64,000 nt of DNA, taken from Leptidea sinapis (taxonomy: Eukaryota > Arthropoda > Insecta > Lepidoptera > Pieridae). Where the stretch lies: positions 6,014,001 through 6,078,000 of the forward strand of contig NC_066304.1 of assembly GCF_905404315.1 (NCBI RefSeq), read 5' to 3'. How positions within the stretch are numbered: position 1 is the stretch's first letter; each line of letters begins with the position of its first letter. This document shows, one piece after another, positions 44,963 through 55,174 of the stretch. The notes under the pieces were generated by a model. That model was given only the letters and a program-made list of their open reading frames with translations. It was not told the origin of the DNA and ran no database searches. Both the position numbers and the translations under genes were made by a program.

Positions 44963-45295
44963 AACTGTCAAAATACTGTTACGAAGTGAACAAAACTACA
45001 GTCCAAGATGTTTGCCAAATAGGACGTAGTTAACAGCCGTTTGGAGGTCACGTTACATTGGTCGTGTACAAGTCCGCTAACGGTACACAAAACGAATTAT
45101 AAATCATTATGACACAAGTGCAACGCACGTATACAAAGGCCATACATTTATCATTATTCAACAATTATAAGTTGAGACGTTGAACTCACAAAGAGTTTGT
45201 TTTAAACACAGAGTGTTTTGTGTACATCATTTTGCTTTTTGTGTTTCAATGGATTTCTGACTGAGTGTGTAATGTCGTTGGTCAAAAGATTATTA

Positions 45296-45600
45296 AAGGC
45301 ATTTATTTTCTCAGAATTTATTCATTTAGAATTCTATTTGATGTCCTTTCTAATATTCTAGACACTACTACCACTTCGGAAACAAATGGCGCTCTGAGAG
45401 AGAAGAAGCGGTGCAAGAAACTCTCCCAGCATTTTTTTTCCGCTCTTTTTAATTAAATATACATTATTGTATTGTCATTGCTATTAAATAATCTTAATCT
45501 AGTCGCAGGCTGTCGGATCACTTGGATATTCAGCTGTGGAGTAGTAGGATTCACGTTTTAATCGTATTTGCTTAGTAAGTCATGTCTTCCTAACACGGTG
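45296..45600 (-). mobile_element. Jockey-like LINE 3' end (same family as 39371)
   Basis: Plus strand GGCATTTATTTTCTCAGAAT to TCGGATCACTTGGATATTCA is the complement of the tail at 40390-40620. It includes CTCCCAGCATTTTTTTTCCGC and the C-terminal codons (YYSTAEYPSDP-like). 5'-truncated. Confidence 0.75.
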
Positions 45601-45809
45601 GAGTTTGACCACAATATGTACCTATACATTATTATTTACACTTTTAAGCAAATAAAATTATTTATATGACGTAAGTGACAGACGTTAGGTAATAATTTAT
45701 TTATTTATTACATCACAAAATCCACAGAACTTAGATTATAATAATACTATTGTATAACTTACTCCAAAAACGGATTTGCAATATTTATAATAAGATGTGG
45801 TATTCGTGC

Positions 45810-45811
<2 letters not shown>

Positions 45812-45851
<40 letters not shown>
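45812..45851 (+). repeat. (GT)n microsatellite
   Basis: About 20 uninterrupted GT units after GTGCGA. Likely polymorphic in length. Confidence 0.95.
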
Positions 45852-45854
<3 letters not shown>

Positions 45855-45954
45855 TGGATTAGTTTTAATATATGTACCTTACTATAGAATATTATTTACA
45901 GTCCATATGATGCAAAGTTAACTGTTATTAAGAAGTTCAGAAGTGTAAGTGCAC

Positions 45955-46020
45955 TGGATGCCGGCTAGATTATGGGTACCACAACGGCGCCTATTTCTGC
46001 CGTGAAGCAGTAATGTGTAA
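45955..46020 (+). repeat. Family B 5' fragment
   Basis: GATGCCGGCTAGATTATGGG to GTGAAGCAGTAATGTG. It ends exactly where the next LINE begins, suggesting the LINE inserted into this SINE. Confidence 0.75.
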
Positions 46021-46543
46021 GCCTTACTACTTACTATTACTATTTAATAATAAAAAATATAACTTATTAACAATTGTTGAATTATACATATTTGAGTGCT
46101 GTGTTGTTCGAAAAAATTTTAACGAATTCAGTAAACAGGAAAACACTTCTCTTTTCCCACTCAGGCACCCCACCAAACTACAAGTACCTTGCTGTAGAAC
46201 TACATTATTTCAGAGAAACTGTTTTAGTATGTGCATAAAAATCTATAATCACATCCCAAAAATAATAAGAGAGGTATCGTCAAATAGGAATTTCTCATCT
46301 AAATTGAAAATATACCTTAATAAAAATTGCTTATATTCATTAGACGAATATTTTCAACTAAAAACTTGACTATATATTATATAATACTGCTAATAATCTT
46401 TTGTTAAATTGATATAATTGTTACTAATGATTTAGAAATCTATTTTATAAAATTTGCACGTCATAAATGTGGCAAACATGTACTTTATAATATTTATGTA
46501 ACATCAATCTAACATGTTTATGCAAAAAAAACTTTGACTTTGA
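46021..46543 (+). pseudogene. CR1-like LINE C-terminus and 3' UTR
   Basis: The frame within 46013-46369 reads YYLLLLFNNKKYNLLT, ENTSLFPLRHPTKLQVP, CRTTLFQRNCFSMCIKIYNH and IPKIIREVSSNRNFSSKLKI, ending NKNCLYSLDEYFQL. The YNxIPKxIR..F..KLKxYL pattern is the common C-terminal end of CR1/jockey-like LINE ORFs. The 3' UTR ends in ACTTTGACTTTGACTTTC. The upstream polymerase is missing. Confidence 0.7.
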
Positions 46544-46864
46544 CTTTCTTAAAAAAATATATATTAATGAACATTTGATGTTAAGCAAATTCGGCACATA
46601 GGTACCTTTTTTAAGTATCCGAGTATCGAAACGCACCGCAAAATTACCTGAGGTGTAGTGCAATACGATAGGAACCTGATCACATCGCACATCAAGATGA
46701 AAGTAGATCGATAACACAAAATCGGGCGAGTGTGAATAAAATAGAGAGAAAAGAGAGAGAAGAATGGAGTTTATACGGGCCATGTCAAGAATAGAAGAAG
46801 ATACCAAGAAGAAAAAAGATCTAGAATGAAAGAGTCCTGTTACTTGCTAGTGCAAGAAGCCAAG

Positions 46865-46995
46865 TAAGTATATCCTGCTAATTCAAATTCAAAATAGGCT
46901 ATGACATCACTTATTGAAAGTCAAAAACTACCACACATTCGCAAAAGTATGCCTCAGACCTGAGAAGAACGGGCGCAACAAACTCAGCTGGCTTC
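46865..46995 (-). mobile_element. LINE 3' end (same family as 58757)
   Basis: Plus strand AATTCAAATTCAAAATAGG, ACATCACTTATTGAAAGTCA and CTCAGACCTGAGAAGAACGG match the complement of 59160-59306. Ends in a T-run on its 5' side. Confidence 0.7.
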
Positions 46996-47039
46996 ATTTT
47001 TTTTTTCATAATAATATGGTTACAATGTAATATCGTACA

Positions 47040-47290
47040 GTAATCAATATGTTATGTTTTTAAGTGATAACCCTCGATTCTCCATTCCCTCACTCCATTC
47101 TAGGATTAATACACAAATAAAGTTTGAAAATACAAAATTTTATGAACGATACGGGACTCGCACCCACGACCTCCGGCGTCCCGTGCCGGTGCTCTAACCA
47201 AGTGAGCCAACTGTTCGACGCCGGAGGTTATGGGTTCGAGTCCCGCATCGTTCATAAAATTTTGTTTTTCGAACTTTATTCGTACAGTAA
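47040..47290. repeat. Fold-back tRNA-like repeat, family G, copy 2
   Basis: TTTATGAACGATACGGGACT..CTCCGGCGTC (47138-47180) is the complement of GACGCCGGAGG..GGGTTCGAGTCCCG..CGTTCATAAA (47217-47258). The left half therefore holds a minus-strand tRNA-like head (complement of GGCTCACTTGGTTAGAGCAC) and the right half only the B-box side in plus orientation. Neither half is a complete tRNA. Confidence 0.75.
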
Positions 47291-47539
47291 TACTTATTAT
47301 TTAATAGCCCGAGGGCGGTTACTCCATTCTCAATCTGTGGTATTATTATTATGATGGATTTTTATAGTATCTGCCATTTGCCACCCGTGAAGTGCATGTA
47401 TAGAAATGTTTGTTGAAACTTAAACATTCGTATGGTGAAAATATGTATACAAACGGCATCAAGCTACAATATATCATGGCCTCCATCAATTTAACCAATT
47501 TAAATGTCAATAAACAAATCAAGAAACAAATATAAATGT

Positions 47540-47815
47540 TTAATTAAGAAATAGCTCTGTCGTAAATCCTACTACTCCACAGCTGAATATCTAAGTGACT
47601 CGATTATGAATATTTTATAGCAATAACAATGACAGTAACATCAATTTTGTATATTTAATTAAAAAGAGCGCAAAAAAGAATGCTGGGAGAGTTTCTTGCG
47701 CCGCGTCTTCTCTCTCATAGTGCCATTTGTTTCCGAAGCGGTGGCAGTGTTAGAAGTGACATCAAAAATAATTGTAAAGGAATCAATTTTGAGAAAATTA
47801 ATGCCTTTTATCTAC
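47540..47815 (+). mobile_element. Jockey-like LINE 3' end (same family as 39371)
   Basis: Plus strand SSVVNPTTPQLNI-like codons (TACTCCACAGCTGAATATC), then GCTGGGAGAGTTTCTTGCGC and GGAATCAATTTTGAGAAAAT. It is 5'-truncated, about 275 bp. Confidence 0.75.
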
Positions 47816-48494
47816 CATCGATAAGAGTGGCTTGGCTGTTGATAGCATAAAAATACTCCAGCTTTAATAAACGTGTTAAAATATAATTCAAAAAGAAAAT
47901 TCCTCCATAAGGAACATTAAATGTATGTAGTGCTCCTAACAGGAAAGTATTATCGTAATAAAGACATTTCGAGACCATATAAAAAGCAAAATGCTCTGGA
48001 ACAGATTACTCCGATGTTAGATCGACGAGTCCTACATAACAGTAACGATGGTATGCCACCTCTTCTATTTATTCCAATAGTTCTTGCAAACTGTGTCATA
48101 TTAAGACGGGCGGACACTGAATAAAAAGCAGATCAATTTATTGGAATAAAAATAATCTCTTCGGTGACACTTGAAATCGATTGGCGTTCTGTAGAGACGT
48201 AAAGTAAAGTATGCATTTATTCATGACAACACCAAACATATATACATAGTAAAATTAAAAATACGACGTCATGAAAGGGACACCAACTCAGCATTTTTGG
48301 AATTGGTTTCCAACACTGATTTTGAGTGGGTACCTCCCAAGTCGACCTGTTGACAGCAGCTGTAGACAACACGGTTCCTTTTGTTATAGGTCTTAAAAGT
48401 GACCGTCTAAAAATAGTAGGAAAAAGAGAAGAAATTTTTATTTTTATTTTATTAAATAGGATAAGTTTTTTATTTATTCTATTATTTTCTGATT

Positions 48495-48840
48495 TTATGG
48501 CTCTGAACACTTTTGTTTCTCTAACAGAAAAGATTTCAGTTTGTATTTAAAGGAGAACAAACTTTTTTGATCTTTGATAGGTAGCGGCAAATCATTCCAG
48601 CATTTAGAGGCGCTGTATTTAAAGCTACCCCTAAATGCTGCGGTACCGTGTAGAGGCACTTCGAGGAGAATCTTGCCGTGACGCGTCTGATAACTCTCAT
48701 TTGAGTCCGATAACCACTTAAGTCTTTTATGTATGTAAAATGTTATTCTATATTTATCCACGCTAAAAAGTATCGAGGCAAACTGTAATTGCCTAAGTAA
48801 CGCCATCTTCATTATGTTGTTGGGGTTCAAAAAGGTTGTT
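48495..48840 (-). pseudogene. Jockey/CR1-like ORF C-terminus
   Basis: The 111-codon minus-strand frame reads MNPNNIMKMALLRQLQFAS, RHGKILLEVPLHGTAAFRG and FKYSASKCWNDLPLPIKDQK, with SLFSFKYKLKSFLLEK at the end. The S(A)xxxWNDLP..I....SFKxKLKxxLL pattern is the end of a non-LTR retrotransposon ORF2. The frame is open, but there is no polymerase or start codon context. It is probably a truncated insertion whose 5' limit is near 48840. Confidence 0.7.
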
Positions 48841-48861
48841 ATGTATGCGCGGTAAGAAATA

Positions 48862-49190
48862 CGTCGCTTTATTGTTTGTCTTCAACCGCATTTATCACGG
48901 GGAGTGCTGATACAATACCCTCTTAGCACGACGCGCCACAAATTAGGATGTCATCCCCACCATCTACATTTGTGGCGGTCCTCTACAGTGAACTTTCTTC
49001 CAAAGAACTTTATTACAAAGATGTGAAATGAGCTTCCTTTGCGGGTATCTTCAGAAAACGTGCGTACTTCCTTAAAGGCTGGCAACGCTCCTGTGATTCC
49101 TCTGGTGTTGCAAGAGAATGTAGGCGGCGGTCATCACTTACCATCAGGTAAACCGTAAGCTCGTTTGTCCTCCTCTTCCATAAAAAAACG
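48862..49190 (+). mobile_element. Family C LINE 3' end
   Basis: Plus-strand pieces of the ORF (RRFIVCLQPHLSRGV-like, then HHPHHLHLWR) and the 3' UTR from GTAGGCGGCGGTCATCACTT to TCTTCCATAAAAAAA. Several frameshifts; a ~60 bp internal deletion. Confidence 0.75.
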
Positions 49191-49489
49191 TCCGGTAATA
49201 GGCAGGGCGTATCACTTAGTATTATCAGTTTTTGTCATAATTAAAAACTCTATTTTTTTTCATGTACATCATGACTCTTTGAATATTGTCCTGTGAGCGC
49301 TCACCGTAACAATCTAAAGTGTTCAATGTCTTGAACACATAAGGTCAGCTCGCTACGTAACGGGTACTGCCGCCGATTTGCGGAGCCTTCCATTACTTCG
49401 TGTTCGATTCACCTTATTTACGTTGCATAAATAAATTATATTTGAATTCTTCCTAGTAGACAGCAAAATAACAAGTAATATATATTAAT

Positions 49490-49682
49490 CAACCCAACCT
49501 ATGCTAACGCGCAGGCATTGCCTAACTAGGCAAGTTGCAAGACAACGATGTACAAACTTTGACATACATATTTACATATAAACATCCATGACTGGGAAAC
49601 AAATCACATAAATGTTTGCACCAGCCGGAATTGAGGACCGCCAGCTCATTAGGCAGGGTCACTAACCACTGGGCTATATGCG
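49490..49682 (-). repeat. tRNA-derived SINE, family A, copy 4
   Basis: Minus strand has a tRNA-like head (complement of TAACCACTGGGCTATATG gives an A-box-like AGCCCAGTGGTTA) and a B-box region that has decayed. The tail side keeps AACATCCATGACTGGGAAAC. This is the copy where the tRNA-like 5' head is best preserved. Confidence 0.65.
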
Positions 49683-50360
49683 TCGTCAGAGATTTTATTA
49701 CGAACACAAAGAGGTCTGAGAAAAATCTGTTTTGGATCCCGGTTCGATCTTCACTCAATCTAAGAATCCCTATTTCCAAACAAAAAAGTATTTTTGTACT
49801 TATGTACTCGTAGGCACGCAAGAATTTATACTTTTTTGGCGTAATAAAACGAAAATCCTTAAAATATATTCCTTGTGCTATTTTACGTTTGTAGATAAAA
49901 CAATATTGTAATAAAGAAGGTATAATGGTATTAAATACAACGAGTGAAATTAGTGTAATTAAATATCATTAAATTATTTATACACAAATAGATTGAATTT
50001 TTTTAAACGTATAAAAATTTATATTATATATTGATTTTTATTTAAATCTCGTCCATTGGTTAATGTTCAGTAGATATAAGAGTTACAAGAGTCTTGGTAG
50101 CTAAAGTATCATATAAATAGTCTAGTTGACCAGCTAACTTCAGGGTGTCGAATTTGCGTGACATCGTAAAATGCACTCTGATAATTTTTCACTAAGGCGC
50201 CAAAAGAAGAATAACTTTAAAAATAAAATATGTCAAGGAGTAGAAAATGATATTGTAAACCCTGGCAAGGAAAAACATCATGCAATCTGAGGTCTCCCCA
50301 AACGGGAAATGAGCCCACTATCTTTCCTCGATGTGCAGCTCATATTTAAATATATAAAGA
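49683..50360. other. Unassigned AT-rich DNA
   Basis: No coding or repeat signal recognised. Confidence 0.45.
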
Positions 50361-50513
50361 ATGGATAGTTGTAGACAAGCATTGAATAACTATCGTTCGA
50401 GAGCAAGGCCACAGCGACGGTTACACAAAGACGCCGCGGCAGCCTCGCCCGATACCTTCCGAAAATACGACGATAAAAAACCGATATATTTTACAATTGT
50501 CTGCCATTCATAG
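50361..50513 (+). CDS. Possible 50-codon ORF or exon, unknown
   Basis: ATG at 50361 opens MDSCRQALNNYRSRARPQRR, then LHKDAAAASPDTFRKYDDKK, to a TAG at 50511. The DNA over 50390-50470 is GC-richer than its surroundings and is not part of any repeat I can see. An A/T-rich TATATAAAG lies just before the ATG. I do not recognise the protein. It may be a chance frame, or a first exon whose splice donor I cannot place. Confidence 0.2.
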   Translation: MDSCRQALNNYRSRARPQRRLHKDAAAASPDTFRKYDDKKPIYFTIVCHS

Positions 50514-50678
50514 AACAACGACCTCCGACCACATTAATATTCAAGTTTTCTTAACGATCATTAGGTTTGTTATATTATAATACGGTTCGACTAATTTATC
50601 ATACGACTTATATATAATGAGTATCTACGGTTTTTTTTTTTGGATTAAAAAACTAATGAGCTGGCCACTCATCTGATG

Positions 50679-50713
50679 GTGAATCACCATCACCGTCATC
50701 CACGGTGATTCAC
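50679..50713. repeat. Short hairpin
   Basis: GTGAATCACC and GGTGATTCAC form a 10 bp perfect stem around ATCACCGTCATCCAC. It may be part of a decayed transposon. Confidence 0.6.
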
Positions 50714-50750
50714 AATATTATAGGAATTTGCGAGAGTTTTACCGACGAAG

Positions 50751-50945
50751 TCAAAGTTAAATAATCTTTATTCAATTAGGCTTAAATTAAGCGCTTTTAA
50801 ATCTCGACTTTAAACTTATAAATTACTGAATCTATCATAGGTTCGGAAAAAGAAGAGCTCGTAAGAAAAACATACATGAAACTCAACGGCCACTCTTTTC
50901 AACTGTTTAATTTTACAAGAATTTTTTTATATCTCGCTCTTACCA
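50751..50945 (-). mobile_element. LINE 3' end with GACTTT-type tail
   Basis: AAGTCAAAGTTAAATAATC, AAATTAAGCGCTTTTAAATC and GGTTCGGAAAAAGAAGAGCT match the fragment at 44697-44850. A longer copy, with UTR to about 50945. Confidence 0.65.
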
Positions 50946-51035
50946 ACTAATCCAACCGTCCGAATGAGGCATGATCTAAAAATTTTGGCATGTTAATTCA
51001 ATCCTCGAGTTGTGGCGCTATCTACAGAATCTATC
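50935..51035 (-). repeat. tRNA-like repeat, family G, copy 3
   Basis: TCTTACCAACTAATCCAACC and CTCGAGTTGTGGCGCTATCT match the head side of copy 1 (42230-42330) at perhaps 75-80%. The oldest copy. Confidence 0.5.
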
Positions 51036-51699
51036 TTACATTTGATAAACTGACTACCCCAATAATTAAATATTTGGAAATTAACTTGAGGTATTGCTTT
51101 TCAAATCTAGATACTTTATACACCTATAGACATAGATGAAAACAGGCCAGATTTATTACTTTGGTGTGCGTGACTACGTTTTACGCTCGCTATTTCTATG
51201 TCACTTTGTGTTAGTGCGCGTGCATTACTCAAAATACAAGTTAACTATCAACCTCAATTTTTTCGACGTTTTCACAGCAGTCACAGTAGACTGTCACTCT
51301 ATAGAGAGATGTATAAATGATCTAAGATCTAAATTCGTTGGCGATTTTATCATCTCAGATTTATACAATGGTCGTTTACAATGTACTTCAATTTAAGATT
51401 TAAAAACCCTTTAAATTTTATACTCACTAAGGGTTTGAAAATGTTTCTGCAATAAAGATTAAGAGCTTCTAAAGTGATCAATGGAGATTATCTTGAGCCC
51501 AAAGTGCCTGAACAATAAACGTTTATTACCTAACATCACTTATAAATATTTGGGAATAATGCTCTTAAATTTATATTTATTAAAATGAAACTGTTTTCTG
51601 CCGCATCTTCTCAGGATACAATTTACTCGCAATAAGACCGTCTATTGAAGATCTTAAAGGTTTATTAGTATACACAAAAGGAAAAAATGTACCAGTTAC
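51036..51699. other. Unassigned AT-rich DNA
   Basis: The 86-codon plus-strand frame at 51136-51396 is open but resembles no family I know. Confidence 0.45.
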
Positions 51700-52000
51700 C
51701 AGTGGGAGGTTCCTTTGCACCGGATGCCGGCTAGATTATGGGTACCACAACGGCGCCTATTTGTCGTGAAATCAGTAATGTGTAAGCATTATTGTGTTTC
51801 GGTCTGAAGGGCGCCGTAGCTAGTGAAATTACTGGGCAAATGAGACTTAACATCTTATGTCTCAAGGTGACAAGCTCAGTTGTAGTGCCGCTCCGAATTG
51901 TTGGGTTATTATCCTGAGCGGCACTGCATTGCAATGGGCAGGGCATATCAATTACCAACAGCTGAACGTGCTGCTCGTCTCTTCCCTTATTTTCATAAAA
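51700..52000 (+). repeat. Family B SINE-like repeat, full length
   Basis: From CAGTGGGAGGTTCCTTTGC to TTATTTTCATAAAA. It has a small deletion after GAATTGTTGGG. Confidence 0.85.
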
Positions 52001-52059
52001 GAAGTAGGAGATATTTGAATTGGTATATATTCATTATATTATGTTATTTACAGACTTTT

Positions 52060-52260
52060 ATTACTAGCCTATCGGATCCCACTGCTGAGCGAAGGCCTTC
52101 CCTGCATTACTCCATTTATTGCGGTCCTGTGCCAGCTCCGACCAGGTCTTACAATAGGCATCCAGATCGTCACCTCATTGTTTTCGGGGTGTTTCTCGAC
52201 GTTTTTGCCCGTCCTGTGTATCCGACAAACATACCAAGGCCAGTTCCACTAAAGATTGGT
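52060..52260 (-). pseudogene. RTE-like ORF C-terminal fragment
   Basis: The minus strand reads DDLDAYCKTWSELAQDRNKW, then SNAGKAFAQQWDPIG-stop, ending near 52068. The AQDRxxW..xGxAFxQQW ending is shared with the RTE relics at 15093 and 42823 but belongs to a different lineage. About 60 codons are recognisable. Confidence 0.65.
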
Positions 52261-52568
52261 GGTTTTTTCTGCCACATCAGCAATGCAAGTTCTGGAGCAC
52301 AGTTCCATATTTCATTTACAGACTGTAAGATTAATAGTTTATTAAGTTATATAGCTTTCCCCAATTCTCTGGCTAATGGAAGCCAATTTTAATGAATTGA
52401 AATTTTATGCTAGTTTGTAACTAAAAGTTTGTAACACTAGGGAAATCACAAAATGGGGACATTGACAACTCCTATATTATTACTTGCTACCGGAGATTTA
52501 AAATTGATGATTCGGAATTCATTTATTTCACATTCAGTAAATAATTATGTACATAAATATCTATAACA

Positions 52569-52690
52569 AGCGCCGCAATAGAGCGCCATTTGTTTCCGAA
52601 GCGGTAGTAGTATCTAGTATATAAGAAATGACATCAAAAAAAAATTCTAAAGGAATCAATTTTGAGAAAATAAATGCCTTTACAAATGCA
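52569..52690 (+). mobile_element. Jockey-like LINE 3' tail (same family as 39371)
   Basis: GAGCGCCATTTGTTTCCGAA to GAGAAAATAAATGCCTTTAC. A ~120 bp 5'-truncated copy. Confidence 0.75.
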
Positions 52691-52727
52691 GACTTGAAAA
52701 TTAATGTAAGCTCTCGGTGAGTACATT

Positions 52728-52800
52728 TTGCGCCATTTGGTTTCAAGGCACTTGGCCCGTGGGGTCCAGAGGCGCGGAGAATGTACAAAGTGCTATCAAC
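52728..52800 (+). pseudogene. Fragment of the retroelement-like protein seen at 35772
   Basis: The plus strand reads FAPFGFKALGPWGPEARRMY and KVLS. It matches the FVPIGVETLGP region at 35930-36000, here with Trp where that copy has a stop. About 24 codons. Confidence 0.6.
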
Positions 52801-52850
52801 GCACATTTCAGCTTATTATTATGTTTTGGATAGCATTATGAATTGTCTTA

Positions 52851-53072
52851 CGGCCGTTTTCAATAACGTATCTCTAGTTACGGATACATTACTATCACCG
52901 TTTAATGACAAGATCTTATCTATTCATAGTCATATCCAATATAGTAATATGATTTGTTACAGTCCAATGCTATTTGTCGAAAAGATATTGAAATGTAAGT
53001 AAGCGTAAAAGGATAGATTTGTCTACCTCTAGTAATTTAAATTGATGATAGATAGGTTATTGAAAACGGCCG
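52851..53072. mobile_element. MITE with TTA target-site duplication
   Basis: CGGCCGTTTTCAATAAC..and its complement GTTATTGAAAACGGCCG form the ends of a 222 bp element. TTA flanks it on both sides (52848-52850 and 53073-53075). A reverse, more decayed copy lies at 60125-60335. The 73-codon frame inside is not a gene. Confidence 0.85.
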
Positions 53073-53144
53073 TTAGATAAATAAAGTCAAATCAAAACTC
53101 ATATTTTCATGTTGGAAAAACATTACACTTATGAATGTCAATAG

Positions 53145-53856
53145 TTATTTATGCAACTGTTGTGTAAAAAGGGGTATTTTAACACGAATGTGGGTGTGAT
53201 AATAGTATCACATGAGTGTTTTAATACCTAATTATCAACAGTTGCATACAAGACTTTATGTACACCCAAAATATGAATCCTCGAAAAGATTCTGAAACAG
53301 TTAGCTTACTGCTAACATTAAAACACCAGTCCTAGTAGTAACCTAATATCATCCGTTACTAATTTTATACAAATAAACTAAGTATTAATAAAAGAATTAT
53401 TAATTTTAGTAGTAATTTATATTTTGTATAGTGCAATTATTAAAATTCACTTAAATATTATGTTATTTTGCAGCGTTTTAAATATCCAGCGGTGTGCTGT
53501 CAAAACTTGAATCGCTCATTTTTCAAGAAAAATGGCGGGGTTTCGAATAACCTACTTTTTTTTTACGGCGCGCCATGTTCTGGTAGTGTGGAACGCGCGT
53601 AAACGAAAATGTTCTTTTTTTGAAATTCATACAGATACCAAGCATCGAGCAATAAGAATGTGGCTGTTTATTGAAACTCTTTGTGCATGAAGGGATCGAA
53701 AAAAAAAACCAAGGAGTGTTGTTATGAAATTCAGTACAACATTACAACACTCTTTTGGATGATGTAATGGTTATTACGACATTGGGTGTTTTAATGTTGG
53801 TAATAAACTAACTGTTTCAGAATCTTTAATAGAGGATTTAAAGCATGAGTGTAGGT
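53145..53856. mobile_element. TIR element with leader hairpin, unit 1
   Basis: A leader hairpin (TATGCAACTGTTG at 53150 against CAACAGTTGCATA near 53236) precedes a 593 bp core. The core ends are ~67 bp inverted repeats: 53261-53327 (TACACCCAAAATATGAATCC..) and 53785-53853. The centre holds TTACGGCGCGCC and GGAACGCGCGTAAACG, much GC-richer than the ends. No frame encodes a transposase. Confidence 0.8.
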
Positions 53857-54575
53857 AATAGTTATTTATGCAACAGTTGTGTAATAAGGGGTATTAAAAC
53901 ACGAATGTGGATAATAGTATCACATGAGTGTTTTAATACCTAATTATCAACAGTTGCATACAGGACTTTATCTACACCCAGAATATGAATCCTCTAAAAG
54001 ATTCTGGAACAGTTAGCTTACTGCTAACATTAAAACACCAGTCCTAGTAGTAACCTAATATAATTCACTACTGATTATATACAAATAAACTAAGTATTAA
54101 TGAAACAATTATTTATTTTAGTAGTAATTTACATTTTGTATAGTGCAATAATTAAAATTCACTCGAATATAATGTTATTTTGCAGCGTTTAAAATGAATC
54201 GCTCATTTTTTGTAAACAAAACAATAAAAATATCGAAGAAAAATGGCGGGGATTCGAATAACCTATTTTTTTTTTACGGCGCGCGACGTTCTGGTAGTGT
54301 GGAACGCGGGTAAACGAAAATGTTCTTTTTTTGAAATTAATACAGATATCACGCATCGCAGCAATAAGAATGTGGCTGTCTGTTGAAACTCTTTGCGCAT
54401 GAAGGTATCGAAAAAAAACATAGGAGTGTTGTTATGAAATTCAATACAACATTACAACACTCGTTTGGATGATGTAATGGTTATTAGAACATTGGGTGTT
54501 TTAATGTTGGCAATAAGCTAACTGTTTCAGAATCTTTAATAGAGGACTTAAAGCATGGGTGTAGATAAAGTTATA
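53857..54575. mobile_element. TIR element with leader hairpin, unit 2
   Basis: A head-to-tail second copy displaced by about 717 bp, with the same hairpin and inverted repeats (53973 onward and ending near 54563). It differs by scattered substitutions and small indels, about one in twenty by eye. Confidence 0.8.
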
Positions 54576-55174
54576 TAATTTACAATTTGCCACCACTCCA
54601 GAAATTTTGTTATAAGATAATTCTTTTTCTTAATTAAAAGTTGTTTGAAATTTATTATTCTTCCTTTTTAAATTAAATCTGCATTCTTTATAATAATTGG
54701 AATTTTTCATTCGACACTTTTATAATGGCACTTTCTCTGATTACCTGAGTCTTATACATTTATTTAAATAAAATACTTTAAAAGATTAAAATGCTTGTTT
54801 TTAACATAAAAGTTTTCGTAATAGTTACATTTATATTATTATTTATTTAACCCGTACTTCACCCTGAAACCGTGATCCTGCAAAGATCACGAATCGTCGG
54901 GTTAATTAAATGATAATAATAATTTAACTTTGACGCAAATTCTAAAGTAAAAATATAGTTACAATTTCACGCGTTTTAAACTTTTAAAACGTATTTTATG
55001 CAAATAATCTTTAATAATCCAGGTGCCGTTGCGTGTTGTGGGTGAAGTATAAGTTGACGTCACTCAATAAAAGGCTTTTAGGGAAAGATTTAAATATCGC
55101 CAACGTTTAATCTAAACTCTGCAAAGGTTCATTACTGACTTTATGAATGACAGCATATCATTGTTGCAATAGCA
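54576..55174. other. AT-rich DNA with a hairpin motif
   Basis: Holds TTAACCCG..GTGATC-CTGCAAA-GATCAC..CGGGTTAA (54847-54905), a two-part stem. Otherwise nothing is recognised. Confidence 0.55.

Noticed and set aside
51136..51396. 86-codon plus-strand ORF
   Set aside because: Open frame only; no motif, repeat or context supports a gene.
53145..54575. LTR retrotransposon with two direct repeats
   Set aside because: The two units abut, each has its own inverted ends, and no primer-binding site, polypurine tract or coding interior exists.
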